Position numbers and translations under genes: made by a program. The notes under the pieces are model-generated. The model did no database searches and was not told the origin of the DNA. It saw nothing but the letters and a program-made list of their open reading frames with translations. Below, one piece after another: positions 8,113-17,682 of a stretch of 64,000 nt of DNA; the first letter of the stretch is position 1, and each line of letters opens with the position of its first letter. Source of the stretch: Maribacter sp. MJ134 (lineage in GTDB: Bacteria > Bacteroidota > Bacteroidia > Flavobacteriales > Flavobacteriaceae); contig NZ_CP034570.1 of the NCBI RefSeq assembly GCF_003970695.1, positions 1,240,001-1,304,000 on the forward strand, in the 5' to 3' direction.

Positions 8113-9030
8113 TTATTCCTTTTTAAGAGCATAGATAACTTTTGCATCTACCCAAAAAACATCTACATTTTCAAAATCGTCTGATCCAACATTTCTACTA
8201 AAGAAAAGGTACTTGCCATCTGGCGTTATACTTGCTGAAGCTTCCCAGGCGTTGGTGTTTATTTTATCTCCCAAATTAATTCCATTACCCCAAGTACCAT
8301 CTTTTTGTTTAAAACTGATGTAAATATCTGAATCTCCATAACCATCTTCTCTTTGAGCATCAAATAACAAATACGATTCATCTGGTGCTATAAAAGGATG
8401 GCTCAAAAAGGTTCCTTTATTTATTGCTTTGGGTAAGGCCTTGGGCTCTTCATGTTTACCGTTAATTAAACGCGAATAGCGAATTGGAAACGTTGAATCA
8501 TTCTCTTTATAGGTGTCAAAATAGTACGTCCCATTTGAAGATGATGAGAGGCGCATAATATACATAGAATCATTACTTACAGTTGGAGGTTCTAGTTTTT
8601 GTAATTCTGACCATCCAGATTCCGTTCTTTTTAAATATCTGTCACCTAAATGCATGGTTTGTCCATCTGGGGATATTACCGGTCTTCCTATCCATGGAGA
8701 TGCTATTTCAGATTTCTTCCATTCCCCATTAATTTCGCTGTATTTGTATTCGTAAAAAGCTGATTTTTTATTTTCTTCTCCTCTTCTAATAAAATAAAAC
8801 GCTTTCATATCTGGGGTGAATGCACTATTGACTTCATACAAATCCGTAGACACAAGACCTGGAGCAAATGGTAAAGGTCTTAATCCTGGTGGTTTTTGTC
8901 CCAGATATGGGTTTTTAATGGTTGGTATATTATTATCTTTAGTTTTTTGTTTTTTTGCATCACAAGATTGCAAAGAAAGTATTCCAGCGATAAGTAGTGT
9001 TATGAAGGTCTTTTCCATTTTGATATTCAA
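8113..9030 (-). CDS. PD40-repeat (TolB-like propeller) lipoprotein
   Basis: The 305-residue protein has a lipoprotein signal ending in Leu-Gln-Ser-Cys near residue 23. PD40-type propeller blades follow, seen as SPDGQT, APDESYLLFD and TPDGKYLFFSR. The repeated pattern of Asp-Gly/Asp-Glu turns followed by aromatic strands is typical. Such proteins sit at the envelope and bind partners or glycans; no catalytic residues are seen. A second start at 9018 (Met-Glu-Lys) is equally likely. It ends 65 bp upstream of the MDR gene frame and follows the small barrel gene by 16 bp. Confidence 0.85.
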   Translation of the reverse strand: MNIKMEKTFITLLIAGILSLQSCDAKKQKTKDNNIPTIKNPYLGQKPPGLRPLPFAPGLVSTDLYEVNSAFTPDMKAFYFIRRGEENKKSAFYEYKYSEINGEWKKSEIASPWIGRPVISPDGQTMHLGDRYLKRTESGWSELQKLEPPTVSNDSMYIMRLSSSSNGTYYFDTYKENDSTFPIRYSRLINGKHEEPKALPKAINKGTFLSHPFIAPDESYLLFDAQREDGYGDSDIYISFKQKDGTWGNGINLGDKINTNAWEASASITPDGKYLFFSRNVGSDDFENVDVFWVDAKVIYALKKE

Positions 9031-9046
9031 ATTATTATTGTTTTTG

Positions 9047-9616
9047 CTAAAACCTATATCCTATACGCAAGTGCATATTTAATTCCATTTCACTTTTGTT
9101 GTTTAAATAACCAGCACGTTTAGCAAATGTGTAACTAAATCCTGCACCAAGACCTGCTTCATAATTAAAGTGTTTACCTAAATTTCTTCTAATTCCCCAA
9201 GTGGGTATAATAGAAAAATCACTTACCACAGGAGCATCGTCAGTATTGAATAAGACAAACCAATCTGGATGATAACCCATTTTTAAAGCAATAAAGTTGC
9301 CACTATTCCCATCAATTCTTTTTGAGTTTTTTGAACGTTTTTCGAGGTTATAATAAAATCTTGGCTCCACAACTATTACAGGTGTTAGTAGAAATGGAGA
9401 ATCATAATCATCATAATACGTAGATTCCCAAATACCAAAATCAAAACCAATCTCTGTTCTCAGTGCTAGGGTATTTGATAGTTTTGCTTCATTATATGCC
9501 CAGATTCCTAGAACTCCAGTTTGTAATCCGAATGTTGATTTTTCTACACTTGTGTTTTGAGCTTTGGCGATTAATGTTAGTCCGCACAAAGTCAAGGTAA
9601 TTAAAGTTTTTTTCAT
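9047..9616 (-). CDS. Small outer-membrane beta-barrel protein
   Basis: This 189-residue protein has a signal peptide cleaved after Ala-Lys-Ala near residue 19. It consists of alternating amphipathic strands and ends in Ile-Gly-Tyr-Arg-Phe, the aromatic C-terminus expected for outer-membrane insertion. The size suits an eight-strand OmpW/OmpX-type barrel. The neighbouring PD40 lipoprotein gene begins 16 bp downstream, so the two probably form one transcript. No ligand or transport function can be read. Confidence 0.8.
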   Translation of the reverse strand: MKKTLITLTLCGLTLIAKAQNTSVEKSTFGLQTGVLGIWAYNEAKLSNTLALRTEIGFDFGIWESTYYDDYDSPFLLTPVIVVEPRFYYNLEKRSKNSKRIDGNSGNFIALKMGYHPDWFVLFNTDDAPVVSDFSIIPTWGIRRNLGKHFNYEAGLGAGFSYTFAKRAGYLNNKSEMELNMHLRIGYRF

Positions 9617-9842
9617 GATGATGTTTTTTGATTAATGATGATTATTGATTGATTGATATTTGTATGAAGTTTACCTTCTTGAAAAAGTAGAATTAAGTAA
9701 TGGTTTTAGTTATTTTGTTTTTTTGAAATGCTTCCGTTCGCTTTATTTGTTCTTCGAGATTCCATTCAAAATCAAATCTATTCTTTCAAAATAAAAAGAT
9801 TGAATCGAGTCCGATTTCAGTTCTTTGCTGGATGTAGTGCTA

Positions 9843-10904
9843 TTATATTTTCATATTCATTGCCTCAGTGACTTCACTCAACGTTCCAATAGCTGTTTCT
9901 CTCGCTTTACTTATACCTTTAAGCAAAATATCCCTGACATAATCTTTATTTTTTTCAAGCTCTATTCTTTTTTTTCTAATAGGCTCAAAATATGTGTTTA
10001 TGGCTTCTTCTGTTAGCTGTTTAAGTTTTCCTGAACCTTGGTCGCCAATTTTATCAGCAATATCTGTTGGACTTTTATCTGAACATAAGGAAGCTAACTT
10101 AAGTAAGTTGGAAACCTCTGGTCTGTTTTCGGGGTCGTAAGATATGTAACGACTTGAATCAGTTTTGGCAGATTTTATTAGTTTTGCTGTTTCGTCAGCT
10201 GTTGACTTTATCATAATTGAATTGTTGCGACTTTTACTCATTTTTTGAATACCGTCTAACCCAAGAATAGTAGGGGTATCAGTAAAAAATGCAACTGGTT
10301 CTGTAAAAATATTTTTATTGAATTTGGTATTAAAGCGCTTTGCAATTTTCCGAGTTAATTCTATATGAGGTAATTGATCTTTTCCAACAGGAACCACATT
10401 ACTTTTACAAAACAAAATGTCAGCAGCTTGATGAACTGGATAGATATACATTCCTGCATTAATATTACTCAGTCCTGAAGCAGTAATTTCTTCTTTAACA
10501 GTTGGATTTTTGTTTAATTCTGAACTGGAAACTAATGTCAGAAATGGAATAGTTAGTTGATTTAATTCAGGAATATGACTATGTGGAAAAATATGAGTTT
10601 TATAATTTTCAGGGTCTAATCCACAGGCTAAATAGTCCAAAGTTAGTTCATAGGTGAATTTTGAAATTTCATTAAAAACATTTCTATCTGTCAACACTTG
10701 ATAATCAGCAATTAAAATATAAGTCTCAATTCCCAAGCTTTGTAATTTTAATCGGTTTATAATAGAGCCAAAATAGTGTCCAAGATGCAAATTACCTGTA
10801 GGTCTATCTCCCGTTAATACGCGGTACTTTTGAGGATTCTTATACAAATCATTTTCTAATAATTTACTTTGCTCTTTTGCTTTTTCAAAACTTTTATTTA
10901 TCAT
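9843..10904 (-). CDS. trpS: Tryptophan-tRNA ligase, TrpRS-II-like
   Basis: This 353-residue class I synthetase charges tRNA-Trp. The HIGH motif is GNLHLGHY at residues 37-44 and KMSKS is at 221-225. GDRPTG before the HIGH motif and PVGKDQLPHIELTR at about 172-185 place it with the TrpRS-II-like group, as far as can be judged by eye. It lies in an accessory island, so it is probably a second copy beside a housekeeping gene elsewhere. In other bacteria second TrpRS genes can protect against TrpRS inhibitors such as indolmycin; whether that applies here is inference. No T-box or leader peptide was seen in the 62 bp upstream. Confidence 0.93.
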   Translation of the reverse strand: MINKSFEKAKEQSKLLENDLYKNPQKYRVLTGDRPTGNLHLGHYFGSIINRLKLQSLGIETYILIADYQVLTDRNVFNEISKFTYELTLDYLACGLDPENYKTHIFPHSHIPELNQLTIPFLTLVSSSELNKNPTVKEEITASGLSNINAGMYIYPVHQAADILFCKSNVVPVGKDQLPHIELTRKIAKRFNTKFNKNIFTEPVAFFTDTPTILGLDGIQKMSKSRNNSIMIKSTADETAKLIKSAKTDSSRYISYDPENRPEVSNLLKLASLCSDKSPTDIADKIGDQGSGKLKQLTEEAINTYFEPIRKKRIELEKNKDYVRDILLKGISKARETAIGTLSEVTEAMNMKI

Positions 10905-10966
10905 TTAGCTTGTTTGAATGAAACCTAACAATTAGTTAGGAATAATTAAAAATTTTTGTTCGCATA

Positions 10967-11644
10967 TTAACTTGATTCCTTGTGAGCAAACGATTTATGT
11001 GGTTTACGAATCATTGCTATTCCAATCCATACAAACCAAACAATCTGACTAATCCCAAAAATTTCTTTGAATACGACGAAAGGTAAAATGGTTAGAATGC
11101 CTGCAAGCGCAACAAGTAGGCCTAAAAAGTTCAATGGTTTTGAGAAAAACGAATATTTTAAAGCTGCTATACTTAAAAGTAATACCCAAATTGCTCCAAC
11201 AATTTCATTTCCTCCACCAAGTCCTTCTGAAACAATACCAGTACTTGTCCAGATTGATATAGCTTTTTGTGGCTCCTCAATTCCAATTTTAATGACAGAA
11301 TTAAGTCCAATATTTGCAATCATTCCACTGGCTATAACTAAGCCAACCCAGATTACTCCAAAAACAGAAGCGAGTATCGAAAAATTTGGCAAATTATCTT
11401 TTATTTTTTGGTGTATTGAAACAACTAATACAGCAAGTAAAATTCCAAATAAAACATAACTTATTAAGTTTGTTGTTGAAAGCATTACATAGTTTTCAGA
11501 CAAGAAGTTTACTCTTTCAATATCCGTTGCGTCTGCCTTTGGATACGCTAATATTCCACCATAAACTATAAACGCTATGATGTAGATTAATCCAAGTGAA
11601 ATTGAGCAAAATCCACCAAGTTTTTGTAATGTTTTTGTATTCAT
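10967..11644 (-). CDS. DUF4386-like multi-pass membrane protein
   Basis: The 225-residue protein has about six hydrophobic spans and almost no soluble part, ending in a basic tail (KPHKSFAHKESS). The start (QKLGGFCSISLGLIYIIAF) and the late Trp-Val-Trp-Ile-Gly segment resemble DUF4386 proteins. The function of that family is unknown. A second DUF4386-like protein is encoded at 32482-33168, and both follow a paralogous OM barrel gene behind related operator arrays (B and C). That parallel layout is the main clue to a shared role. Confidence 0.7.
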   Translation of the reverse strand: MNTKTLQKLGGFCSISLGLIYIIAFIVYGGILAYPKADATDIERVNFLSENYVMLSTTNLISYVLFGILLAVLVVSIHQKIKDNLPNFSILASVFGVIWVGLVIASGMIANIGLNSVIKIGIEEPQKAISIWTSTGIVSEGLGGGNEIVGAIWVLLLSIAALKYSFFSKPLNFLGLLVALAGILTILPFVVFKEIFGISQIVWFVWIGIAMIRKPHKSFAHKESS

Positions 11645-11709
11645 AATTATAAAAAGTTTCTTTTTAATAGGGTTGTGAATAGGGGATAACTCACTATTTA
11701 TGTTAAAGC

Positions 11710-12330
11710 TTATAACCAGCTAAAGCCTAACCCTATATTAAAGATTACTGCATCTCTGTGTGCATCTCCTTCTAAAGACGCACGACCCAAAACTAGTTTT
11801 GACTGCACATTAAGTGCGAAGTTTTTCTTTTTGTAAATTTCGTAACCTGTACTTGCCATAACAGCGCAACCAAAATTCCAATCGTCATTTACATTGTCTT
11901 TAATATCATATAATGCTGGCGAATCTATTGCTAAACCAATTCCACCGTGAATCCACCAACGATCTTTTACCCAATATTGTAGCGATGGAATAAAACCTCC
12001 GAAATGCCTGTCATTATCCTGAAATTCATAAATATTTCCTGGCATTGCGGCAGTAATGGCTAGTTTTTCATTTAACATATAGCCCAACTTTAAATCTGGT
12101 AAAACAAACGTTCCTTGAGATGTGTCGAACGTTTGAATACCTTCACTATCTTCTAAACTGATTAGACCTCCACCTACTGAAAATTCAATAATAAAGCCAT
12201 CTCGCTGTGTTGTTGTTGTTTCTGGATTTGCGTTTTGAGCGTATGTTATACTTGATACTAATGCAAAGGCTACGCAAGCCATTCTTGATACCATTTGTTT
12301 TTTGATTGTTTTCATTTTAATTGATTTCAT
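11710..12330 (-). CDS. Outer-membrane beta-barrel protein, paralogue 1
   Basis: The 206-residue protein has a signal peptide ending near Thr-Tyr-Ala-Gln (about residue 31). The mature part is strand-rich and ends in Gly-Leu-Gly-Phe-Ser-Trp-Leu. It is clearly homologous over its whole length to the product of 37185-37793, sharing NDRHFGG, QYWVKDRWWIHGG, PALYDI and VMASTGYE. The start may be the second ATG (12315). It lies downstream of array B and the small two-span gene. OM insertion is expected from its build; cargo and ligand are unknown. Confidence 0.85.
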   Translation of the reverse strand: MKSIKMKTIKKQMVSRMACVAFALVSSITYAQNANPETTTTQRDGFIIEFSVGGGLISLEDSEGIQTFDTSQGTFVLPDLKLGYMLNEKLAITAAMPGNIYEFQDNDRHFGGFIPSLQYWVKDRWWIHGGIGLAIDSPALYDIKDNVNDDWNFGCAVMASTGYEIYKKKNFALNVQSKLVLGRASLEGDAHRDAVIFNIGLGFSWL

Positions 12331-12426
12331 GATTGTTCGCTTTTTGATTTTTTGATTTTTGTTTCTGATGTTACAAGCATTAATAGCTAATGCTTAAAAA
12401 AAAGTGGAATGTGTAATGAGTGATTT

Positions 12427-12588
12427 TTATTTTTTATGATTTTTTTTGGCACCATATTCTAATGCTGAACCTATGGCAATCCCTAAAACAAACCACAATT
12501 GCATATTTGAGGTCAAGTAACCAACTATAGCACCTAGTATAATCCCTATTCCTAATTTTAGACCCTTTCCACTTTTTTCAATTTTCAT
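12427..12588 (-). CDS. Small two-span glycine-rich membrane protein
   Basis: From the ATG at 12588 the product has 53 residues: a basic start, two hydrophobic spans rich in glycine (GIGIILGAIVGYL and WFVLGIAIGSALEYG) and a Lys/His tail. An upstream in-frame ATG at 12636 would add 16 residues that look unrelated. Glycine-zipper spans suggest helix packing in the membrane. It is the first gene behind operator array B. No function is known to me. Confidence 0.6.
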   Translation of the reverse strand: MKIEKSGKGLKLGIGIILGAIVGYLTSNMQLWFVLGIAIGSALEYGAKKNHKK

Positions 12589-12739
12589 TTTTGTTATAAT
12601 TATTAGATTTTTGATAAAATTAAATAGACTTTGCAACCAAAAAGTTCTACTTTAAAAACCAGAACCAAATCTTTTAATCAGCAAACAGCATTCTAATTAA
12701 TTGATTTTGAATTTTTAGAATAACTGTTCCGATTTGATG

Positions 12740-12852
12740 GTACAAAGATGCGATGAACCTTGAAGCAACAGTAAACAGTTATGAAGCAAGAGTTAATAAG
12801 TTTAGCGCAGTACTATAAATTATGAGGCAAGACTATAAATTATGACGCATTT
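12740..12852 (-). promoter_or_regulatory. Operator array B with minus-strand promoter
   Basis: Five units related to ATAAATTATGACGCAA have their ATG-like cores at 12760, 12781, 12802, 12822 and 12842, giving steps of 21, 21, 20 and 20 bp. Units 4 and 5 both contain ATAAATTATGA. The third unit has the AAGTTT variant. The minus-strand -7-like CATCTTTG lies at 12744-12751, 17 bp from unit 1, and unit 1 overlaps the expected -33 region. Array C has exactly the same spacing. It precedes the small membrane protein and barrel genes. Regulator binding is inferred. Confidence 0.7.
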
Positions 12853-12971
12853 TTAAATATTACCAAAGAAAACAACAAGCGGTCTATTATTGTTAATAAT
12901 TTATGAGGTAAAATTAATTGTCAACTTTAAAGAAAAGTTCTAGTTTAAAAATCAAAACTAATTTCAAGCCC

Positions 12972-13496
12972 CTAAAAGGATTTAAAAATTTTAGGGTGAT
13001 TATTGGAAACAAACTTTTGGAAGCTTTCATTAGATATCGAGTTAGGGTACGTCATAACCAATAAATCAATTTTACGATCATCAATACTTGATGGGACCTT
13101 ATATTCGTGTAAGTTTAACTTAAACCCAAGTCGCTCATAAAATCGAATTCTTCTATTATTGATTGAGCTATCTGGTAATTCAACCTCTAATAAAGTGGGA
13201 TTAGAATTTCCCTTTATAAAATCTTCCAATATTTTGGCTCCATAACCTTTACTTCTTAGAGATTTTGTTACGGCAAAGTGATCTATGTATTGAAAATCTT
13301 CAAAATCCCACCACATAACGAAACCGATGAACACATTCTTTTCAATGAATACATCAAACTTGTAAATAGGGTTTTCCAGTAAACATGATTGTGCCTCCAA
13401 TGTTCTTCTCTCATAAACTGGAAAGGCTTCTTCATAAAGCCCCCAAGCTGAAGCGAAGTAGTCATCATCAATATTATTTAAATTGAGTTGTATCAT
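12972..13496 (-). CDS. GNAT-family N-acetyltransferase
   Basis: The 174-residue protein has the GNAT fold. The acetyl-CoA loop is SLRSKGYGAKIL near residues 80-91 (R/Q-x-x-G-x-G/A), preceded by the beta-4 strand DHFAVT and followed by the RFYERLGF motif typical of the last helix and strand. It should transfer an acetyl group to an amine, but the acceptor cannot be predicted. It is cytoplasmic. It lies between array B and the amidohydrolase gene at 13559, with 62 bp upstream to the latter's stop codon side. Confidence 0.88.
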   Translation of the reverse strand: MIQLNLNNIDDDYFASAWGLYEEAFPVYERRTLEAQSCLLENPIYKFDVFIEKNVFIGFVMWWDFEDFQYIDHFAVTKSLRSKGYGAKILEDFIKGNSNPTLLEVELPDSSINNRRIRFYERLGFKLNLHEYKVPSSIDDRKIDLLVMTYPNSISNESFQKFVSNNHPKIFKSF

Positions 13497-13558
13497 AAAC
13501 TAAAAGGACATTAATTATTTGTTTCCGATAAATGATTCATTTCCTGTTTTCACATGTA

Positions 13559-15118
13559 TTAATCGGCAAACTGCACGCGTATTAAAGGACTGTTCAGTAA
13601 GCTTACAAAAGTTTTTACATTCATATGAAAACTACCAGCAGCCGTTTCTGTAAACGCCTTTAGTTCTCTGAGTTTTTCTTCATCATAATACACACCGTTT
13701 AACAGTACTCCATTGATGCTTTTTGTATTATTTATATCCTGTAAGGGATTTTTATCCAGTAAAACCAAGTCTGCTTTTTTGCCTATTTCAATGGTTCCAT
13801 AATCCTCGATTGCATTTGAGTAGGTGGCTGGAACCATAGTTGCACTTTGTAAAGCTTCAAGGTTGGTCAACCCAGCAGAAGTCAATTCGTATAATTCATC
13901 GTGCAAACTAAATCCGGCAAACACATAAGAGTCCATAACATCTGTTCCTGCCATAATGGGCACCCCCATTCTATGTGCCATGGATAGTTGATTTTTCGAA
14001 GCTTCAAAAAATTGTTCACTTACATTTTCACCTTTTCTTTCTAGATTTTTTTCTTTGTTATGGTCTGTATCATATTTCCACCATAACCGCTTTCTAATGT
14101 TGGTTACATATTTTAGATTTTCATTGTTGGTAAACTCATTTTTATGCGCATTGGCCTCAAACTTCAAGGTCTGTAAGGTAGGTGTCCAATAAGCTTTTTT
14201 TTGCTGCATTAAACGCATCAATGCTTTTGCTTGAACACTGTCAAACTGGTGTACAATCTTTGCTTTTGATTTAGAAAAATAGGCTTTCCAATTCGTTGAA
14301 TGCTTTAAACTATCCGTTTCCGGGAAACATTCGTACATGAATATTCGTCCGTGTTCAAAACTTCTTTGTCCTAGGTTAACCGCATCTTCCAAACTTAGAA
14401 ACATGGGTTTATGACCTGCTAGATGCAACCCATATTCTGGTGCTTTTAATGCTAATGTTTTATAGGTGTCCTTTGGTAGCTGTTGGTACACCTTAATAAA
14501 ATCCACCTTTTCATTTTTATAGAATTGTAGCAATGAATCTACTTGGGATGGATTTTGCAGTTTAAAAAAGTCTGGTGCATCTTCAGGAATGGCTTTTACA
14601 CCATCCATTTGGTAACTGCTTTGTAATACGTATCTAGGTGTAACCCTGGTGTTAAGTTCTAAATCTTTATTCCATTGCAAACGTTCCTTACTACCCACCC
14701 AATAACTATCCTTTTCATTCAATTGACCAGACATATCTCTTACCCCAGTAATGCCATTTGCGATGTACAGTGGATGATGCAACCATTCTGAATGTTGATC
14801 GGAATGGGTATGCATATCCCATAAACCTGGAATTAGGAATTTATCGGTGCCATCGATTATTAAAGCATCATCGGAAACTATGATATTTGTACTATCAATT
14901 TTTGTAATACGAGAGTGCTCAATTAAAACAAACTGATGCTTAGCTATTTTACCTGTTTTAACATCGACAATACTTACATTTTTAATGATAGTTTCTTCGA
15001 AAGATTTTGGTGGTTGTAATGTATTCGTTGGCCATATATAAGCTGTTGCCATAACTATAACTACTATAGAAATTAATGCGCAACTAACTTTTAAAAAAAA
15101 TAAAACTTTTTTCTTCAT
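13559..15118 (-). CDS. Membrane-anchored amidohydrolase
   Basis: The 519-residue protein has an N-terminal membrane anchor (about residues 6-28) and an amidohydrolase domain with His103-x-His105 in DMHTHSDQH. A lysine in DFIKVYQQ, His in LAGHKP and SFEHGRI, and Asp in MAGTDVMD complete the metal and catalytic set. It resembles the protein encoded at 5491-6942. The ATG at 15118 lies 3 bp after the stop that would end the upstream DJ-1 gene if its poly-A frameshift were repaired, so the two genes look translationally coupled in the ancestor. It is likely a periplasmic-face hydrolase of cyclic amides or dipeptides. Confidence 0.9.
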   Translation of the reverse strand: MKKKVLFFLKVSCALISIVVIVMATAYIWPTNTLQPPKSFEETIIKNVSIVDVKTGKIAKHQFVLIEHSRITKIDSTNIIVSDDALIIDGTDKFLIPGLWDMHTHSDQHSEWLHHPLYIANGITGVRDMSGQLNEKDSYWVGSKERLQWNKDLELNTRVTPRYVLQSSYQMDGVKAIPEDAPDFFKLQNPSQVDSLLQFYKNEKVDFIKVYQQLPKDTYKTLALKAPEYGLHLAGHKPMFLSLEDAVNLGQRSFEHGRIFMYECFPETDSLKHSTNWKAYFSKSKAKIVHQFDSVQAKALMRLMQQKKAYWTPTLQTLKFEANAHKNEFTNNENLKYVTNIRKRLWWKYDTDHNKEKNLERKGENVSEQFFEASKNQLSMAHRMGVPIMAGTDVMDSYVFAGFSLHDELYELTSAGLTNLEALQSATMVPATYSNAIEDYGTIEIGKKADLVLLDKNPLQDINNTKSINGVLLNGVYYDEEKLRELKAFTETAAGSFHMNVKTFVSLLNSPLIRVQFAD

Positions 15119-15191
15119 TATTTAGCTTTTAGTAATCCCATTAAGTAACGTTGTAGCTTCCTCTTTTAAAAGATTTTTTTCAATTAGCTCT

Positions 15192-16097
15192 TCAAGTGTT
15201 TTTTTTTGCTTGTTCTGTGTTTTGAAGATTCAGCTGTGTTTTTGCTACTAATAACTGAAAGTTTTCATTGAAAAAATAAGGTTTACCAAAAGTGATTAAA
15301 CGCATCCCTTTTTCTAACTTCTCTTTACTATCCTTAGCTCTTTGCACAGGCTTCACTCCTAAAGCATTCACCACAGCTTCCGCCGAAACTTTTGTGGAAG
15401 CTGGATTCTGCCCTGTTATAAACTTGCCAGAAATGACCACGTTTTCTAGCATAAAACTACTTTTTTGATATTTTGCACCTCTAGACTTTACGGCATCTTC
15501 CAATAAAAATGGGAATTCATCTATCCATTTACTCTTAAAAATTTTTTCTTCCTCATTAGAAAATCCTGTAATCCTTTCATTATCTAAAATATAATTGTTT
15601 TGGTGTTTCACATTAATAAAGGCAGAAGTACCATGACAAACAGAAGCCAAAACTGTACCTTTTCGATTGTATAGATTTAGTATTATATCTTGTAATGAAG
15701 GGTCATATGGAACATCGAACATTGCACCCTTACCACCAATAATATAGATAGCATCATAGTCATCTGCGTCTACCTGTGAAGTGGCTACTGTTTGTGAAAG
15801 TATGGAAGCTGTATTCTTATTTGTAAAAAAAGCATTATTTTTTTCTTTGGTTGCGTCAAATTTATCTGCCACAACACTACCACCTTTAGGACTAGCCACG
15901 GTAACCTTACTATTATTTGAAGTAAAAATATTGTAGGCATCTACAAACTCTTCAAACTCAAATCCTGGTCGTGTTTTACCATTATCTTTACCGTAACTAC
16001 TTACAATTATGAGCACATTCTTTTGATTTTTGGAAGCAGACTGTGCAAAAGTTATCATTGTAAACAATAACAGAACTACAGTTATATATTTTCTCAT
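15192..16097 (-). CDS. Secreted DJ-1/PfpI family protein, C-terminus frameshifted
   Basis: The 301-residue protein has a signal peptide (cleavage near Thr-Phe-Ala-Gln, about residue 19) and a DJ-1/PfpI domain with the elbow ASVCHGTSA and the conserved IIGGKGAMFD strand. It belongs with Hsp31/glyoxalase-III-like proteins, though periplasmic. The frame ends in a run of nine A (minus strand, about 15199-15207). With eight A the reading continues for about 25 more residues (TLEELIEKNLLKEE and on) to a TAA at 15124-15122, just before the next ATG. The shortened form keeps the whole catalytic domain. A slippery run, a mutation or a read error are all possible. Confidence 0.85.
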   Translation of the reverse strand: MRKYITVVLLLFTMITFAQSASKNQKNVLIIVSSYGKDNGKTRPGFEFEEFVDAYNIFTSNNSKVTVASPKGGSVVADKFDATKEKNNAFFTNKNTASILSQTVATSQVDADDYDAIYIIGGKGAMFDVPYDPSLQDIILNLYNRKGTVLASVCHGTSAFINVKHQNNYILDNERITGFSNEEEKIFKSKWIDEFPFLLEDAVKSRGAKYQKSSFMLENVVISGKFITGQNPASTKVSAEAVVNALGVKPVQRAKDSKEKLEKGMRLITFGKPYFFNENFQLLVAKTQLNLQNTEQAKKNT

Positions 16098-16172
16098 GAT
16101 TTAAAATTTATTATTAGACAAAACTAAGTTTAAGCCATTCTTAAACCATTCTGTTTTATGAATCCGAACGAA

Positions 16173-17573
16173 TTAATTTACATGCTCTAATATCCAACTC
16201 GAAATTTCTTTTAATGCTATTGGGGAAAACGTTTGCTCTATCTTTTGATATTCGTCCATCTTTCCAGTTTCACACTCTTGAAAAAAGTGGTTTAAGTTTT
16301 CTAATTCTATGATTTTATAATCTTGATTACCTCCTTTAATCAAAGCTTGACGTATTCCATTTTGATTTATTTTGGCTTTTACTTGGGTATCTTTACTACC
16401 ATTTAAGGACAATACAGGAATTTTTAATTTTTCGATTTCAGTAGCAGGATTGTAATTATAAAAATAGCGAACCCAAGGTGTAGTTCTTGTTTCGATTAAA
16501 CCTTCAATAATTTCATTCACTTTGGCATCATTACCAACTAATGGTTCTAATATAGGAGCAATCGTTTTGTTGTAATGATTTGTCAATTCTTTTTTAATTA
16601 TTGATAATTCGTTGTCTGAAGACGCAATTTTAATTGCTTTTCTAATGGCTCGTTCATATTCTGCTTCATTTGGTACAGGAAAAGGCCTCATTGATATAGA
16701 CTGCATTAATGATATTTCACTCCCAGGAATTCCTGTAGAAGCCAATAAAACCATAAAAGACACGCCTTTTGTTTGATTTGCTGCTAAAGGAGCAATAATA
16801 CCACCTTCGCTATGACCTATTAATCCGATATCATTAGCATCAATATCTGCTCTTGATTTTAGATACTTTACAGCACTTACTACATCTGTTGAAAAATCTT
16901 TTGTAGTAGCATTACTAAAATTACCTGTCGATTTTCCTACACCACGATCATCAAAACGCAAAACTGCAATACCTTGGCGAGTTAAATGATCTGCAATTAT
17001 CCAAAAAGGTTTGTGATTTGCAAATGTTTCGTCTCTATCTTGTGGACCACTACCACTTATTAAAATAACAGCTGGAGATTTTCCAGATTTTTTAGGTATG
17101 GTTAATGTTCCAACAAGTGATACATTAGCTTCCTTATTCTCAAAAACTACTTCTTCTTCATTATAGGGATACGGTTTAACAGGTTCTTGAGGTCTATTAT
17201 TTTTAGCTTCCAATTTTAGCTTTCCTTTTTTCAAGTTTAAAGGAAGTTGATTCACACCTTCGGTAAATGTGCCTTCAAACTGTTTTAATGTTTGATTGAA
17301 TTTACCTTCGTACTTTACACCTAAGTTTGCACCATCTATAAGTAATACACCATTTTCAAAAGTCGTTTTTTGAGGTTTTAGAGCAGTAACACGTTGCTTG
17401 GGTATTGAAAACTCCGTAACATATTCATTTTCAATGTTTTTAATATTAAAAATAAAACTGATTTCTTTGTCTTCTCCTAATTTTGCTGTTCCGTTCCATA
17501 TGCCTGTAATGTCTTGAGAAAAACTCAAAACCGAGTACATAAGTATAGCGCATGTGATGTGTATTTTTTTCAT
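16173..17573 (-). CDS. Secreted alpha/beta hydrolase with N-terminal beta domain
   Basis: The 466-residue protein has a signal peptide (VLSFSQ near residue 20). A beta-rich domain of about 120 residues begins DITGIWNGTAKLGEDKE. The C-terminal alpha/beta hydrolase domain has ISGSGPQDRDE as oxyanion loop, GHSEGG as nucleophile elbow, LNGSKDTQV with the acid, and LNHFFQ with the histidine. This layout is common in Bacteroidetes periplasmic esterases or peptidases. It ends 75 bp upstream of the DJ-1 gene on the same strand. The substrate is unknown. Confidence 0.9.
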   Translation of the reverse strand: MKKIHITCAILMYSVLSFSQDITGIWNGTAKLGEDKEISFIFNIKNIENEYVTEFSIPKQRVTALKPQKTTFENGVLLIDGANLGVKYEGKFNQTLKQFEGTFTEGVNQLPLNLKKGKLKLEAKNNRPQEPVKPYPYNEEEVVFENKEANVSLVGTLTIPKKSGKSPAVILISGSGPQDRDETFANHKPFWIIADHLTRQGIAVLRFDDRGVGKSTGNFSNATTKDFSTDVVSAVKYLKSRADIDANDIGLIGHSEGGIIAPLAANQTKGVSFMVLLASTGIPGSEISLMQSISMRPFPVPNEAEYERAIRKAIKIASSDNELSIIKKELTNHYNKTIAPILEPLVGNDAKVNEIIEGLIETRTTPWVRYFYNYNPATEIEKLKIPVLSLNGSKDTQVKAKINQNGIRQALIKGGNQDYKIIELENLNHFFQECETGKMDEYQKIEQTFSPIALKEISSWILEHVN

Positions 17574-17682
17574 TTTATGAAGTTTAAATGTGTTAGAATT
17601 TGAACGTATTTTTCCTATCCGAATAACATTCAGAATTAAAATAAATACGTTACCTAGTTATGATTATTAGATTATGATAGGG

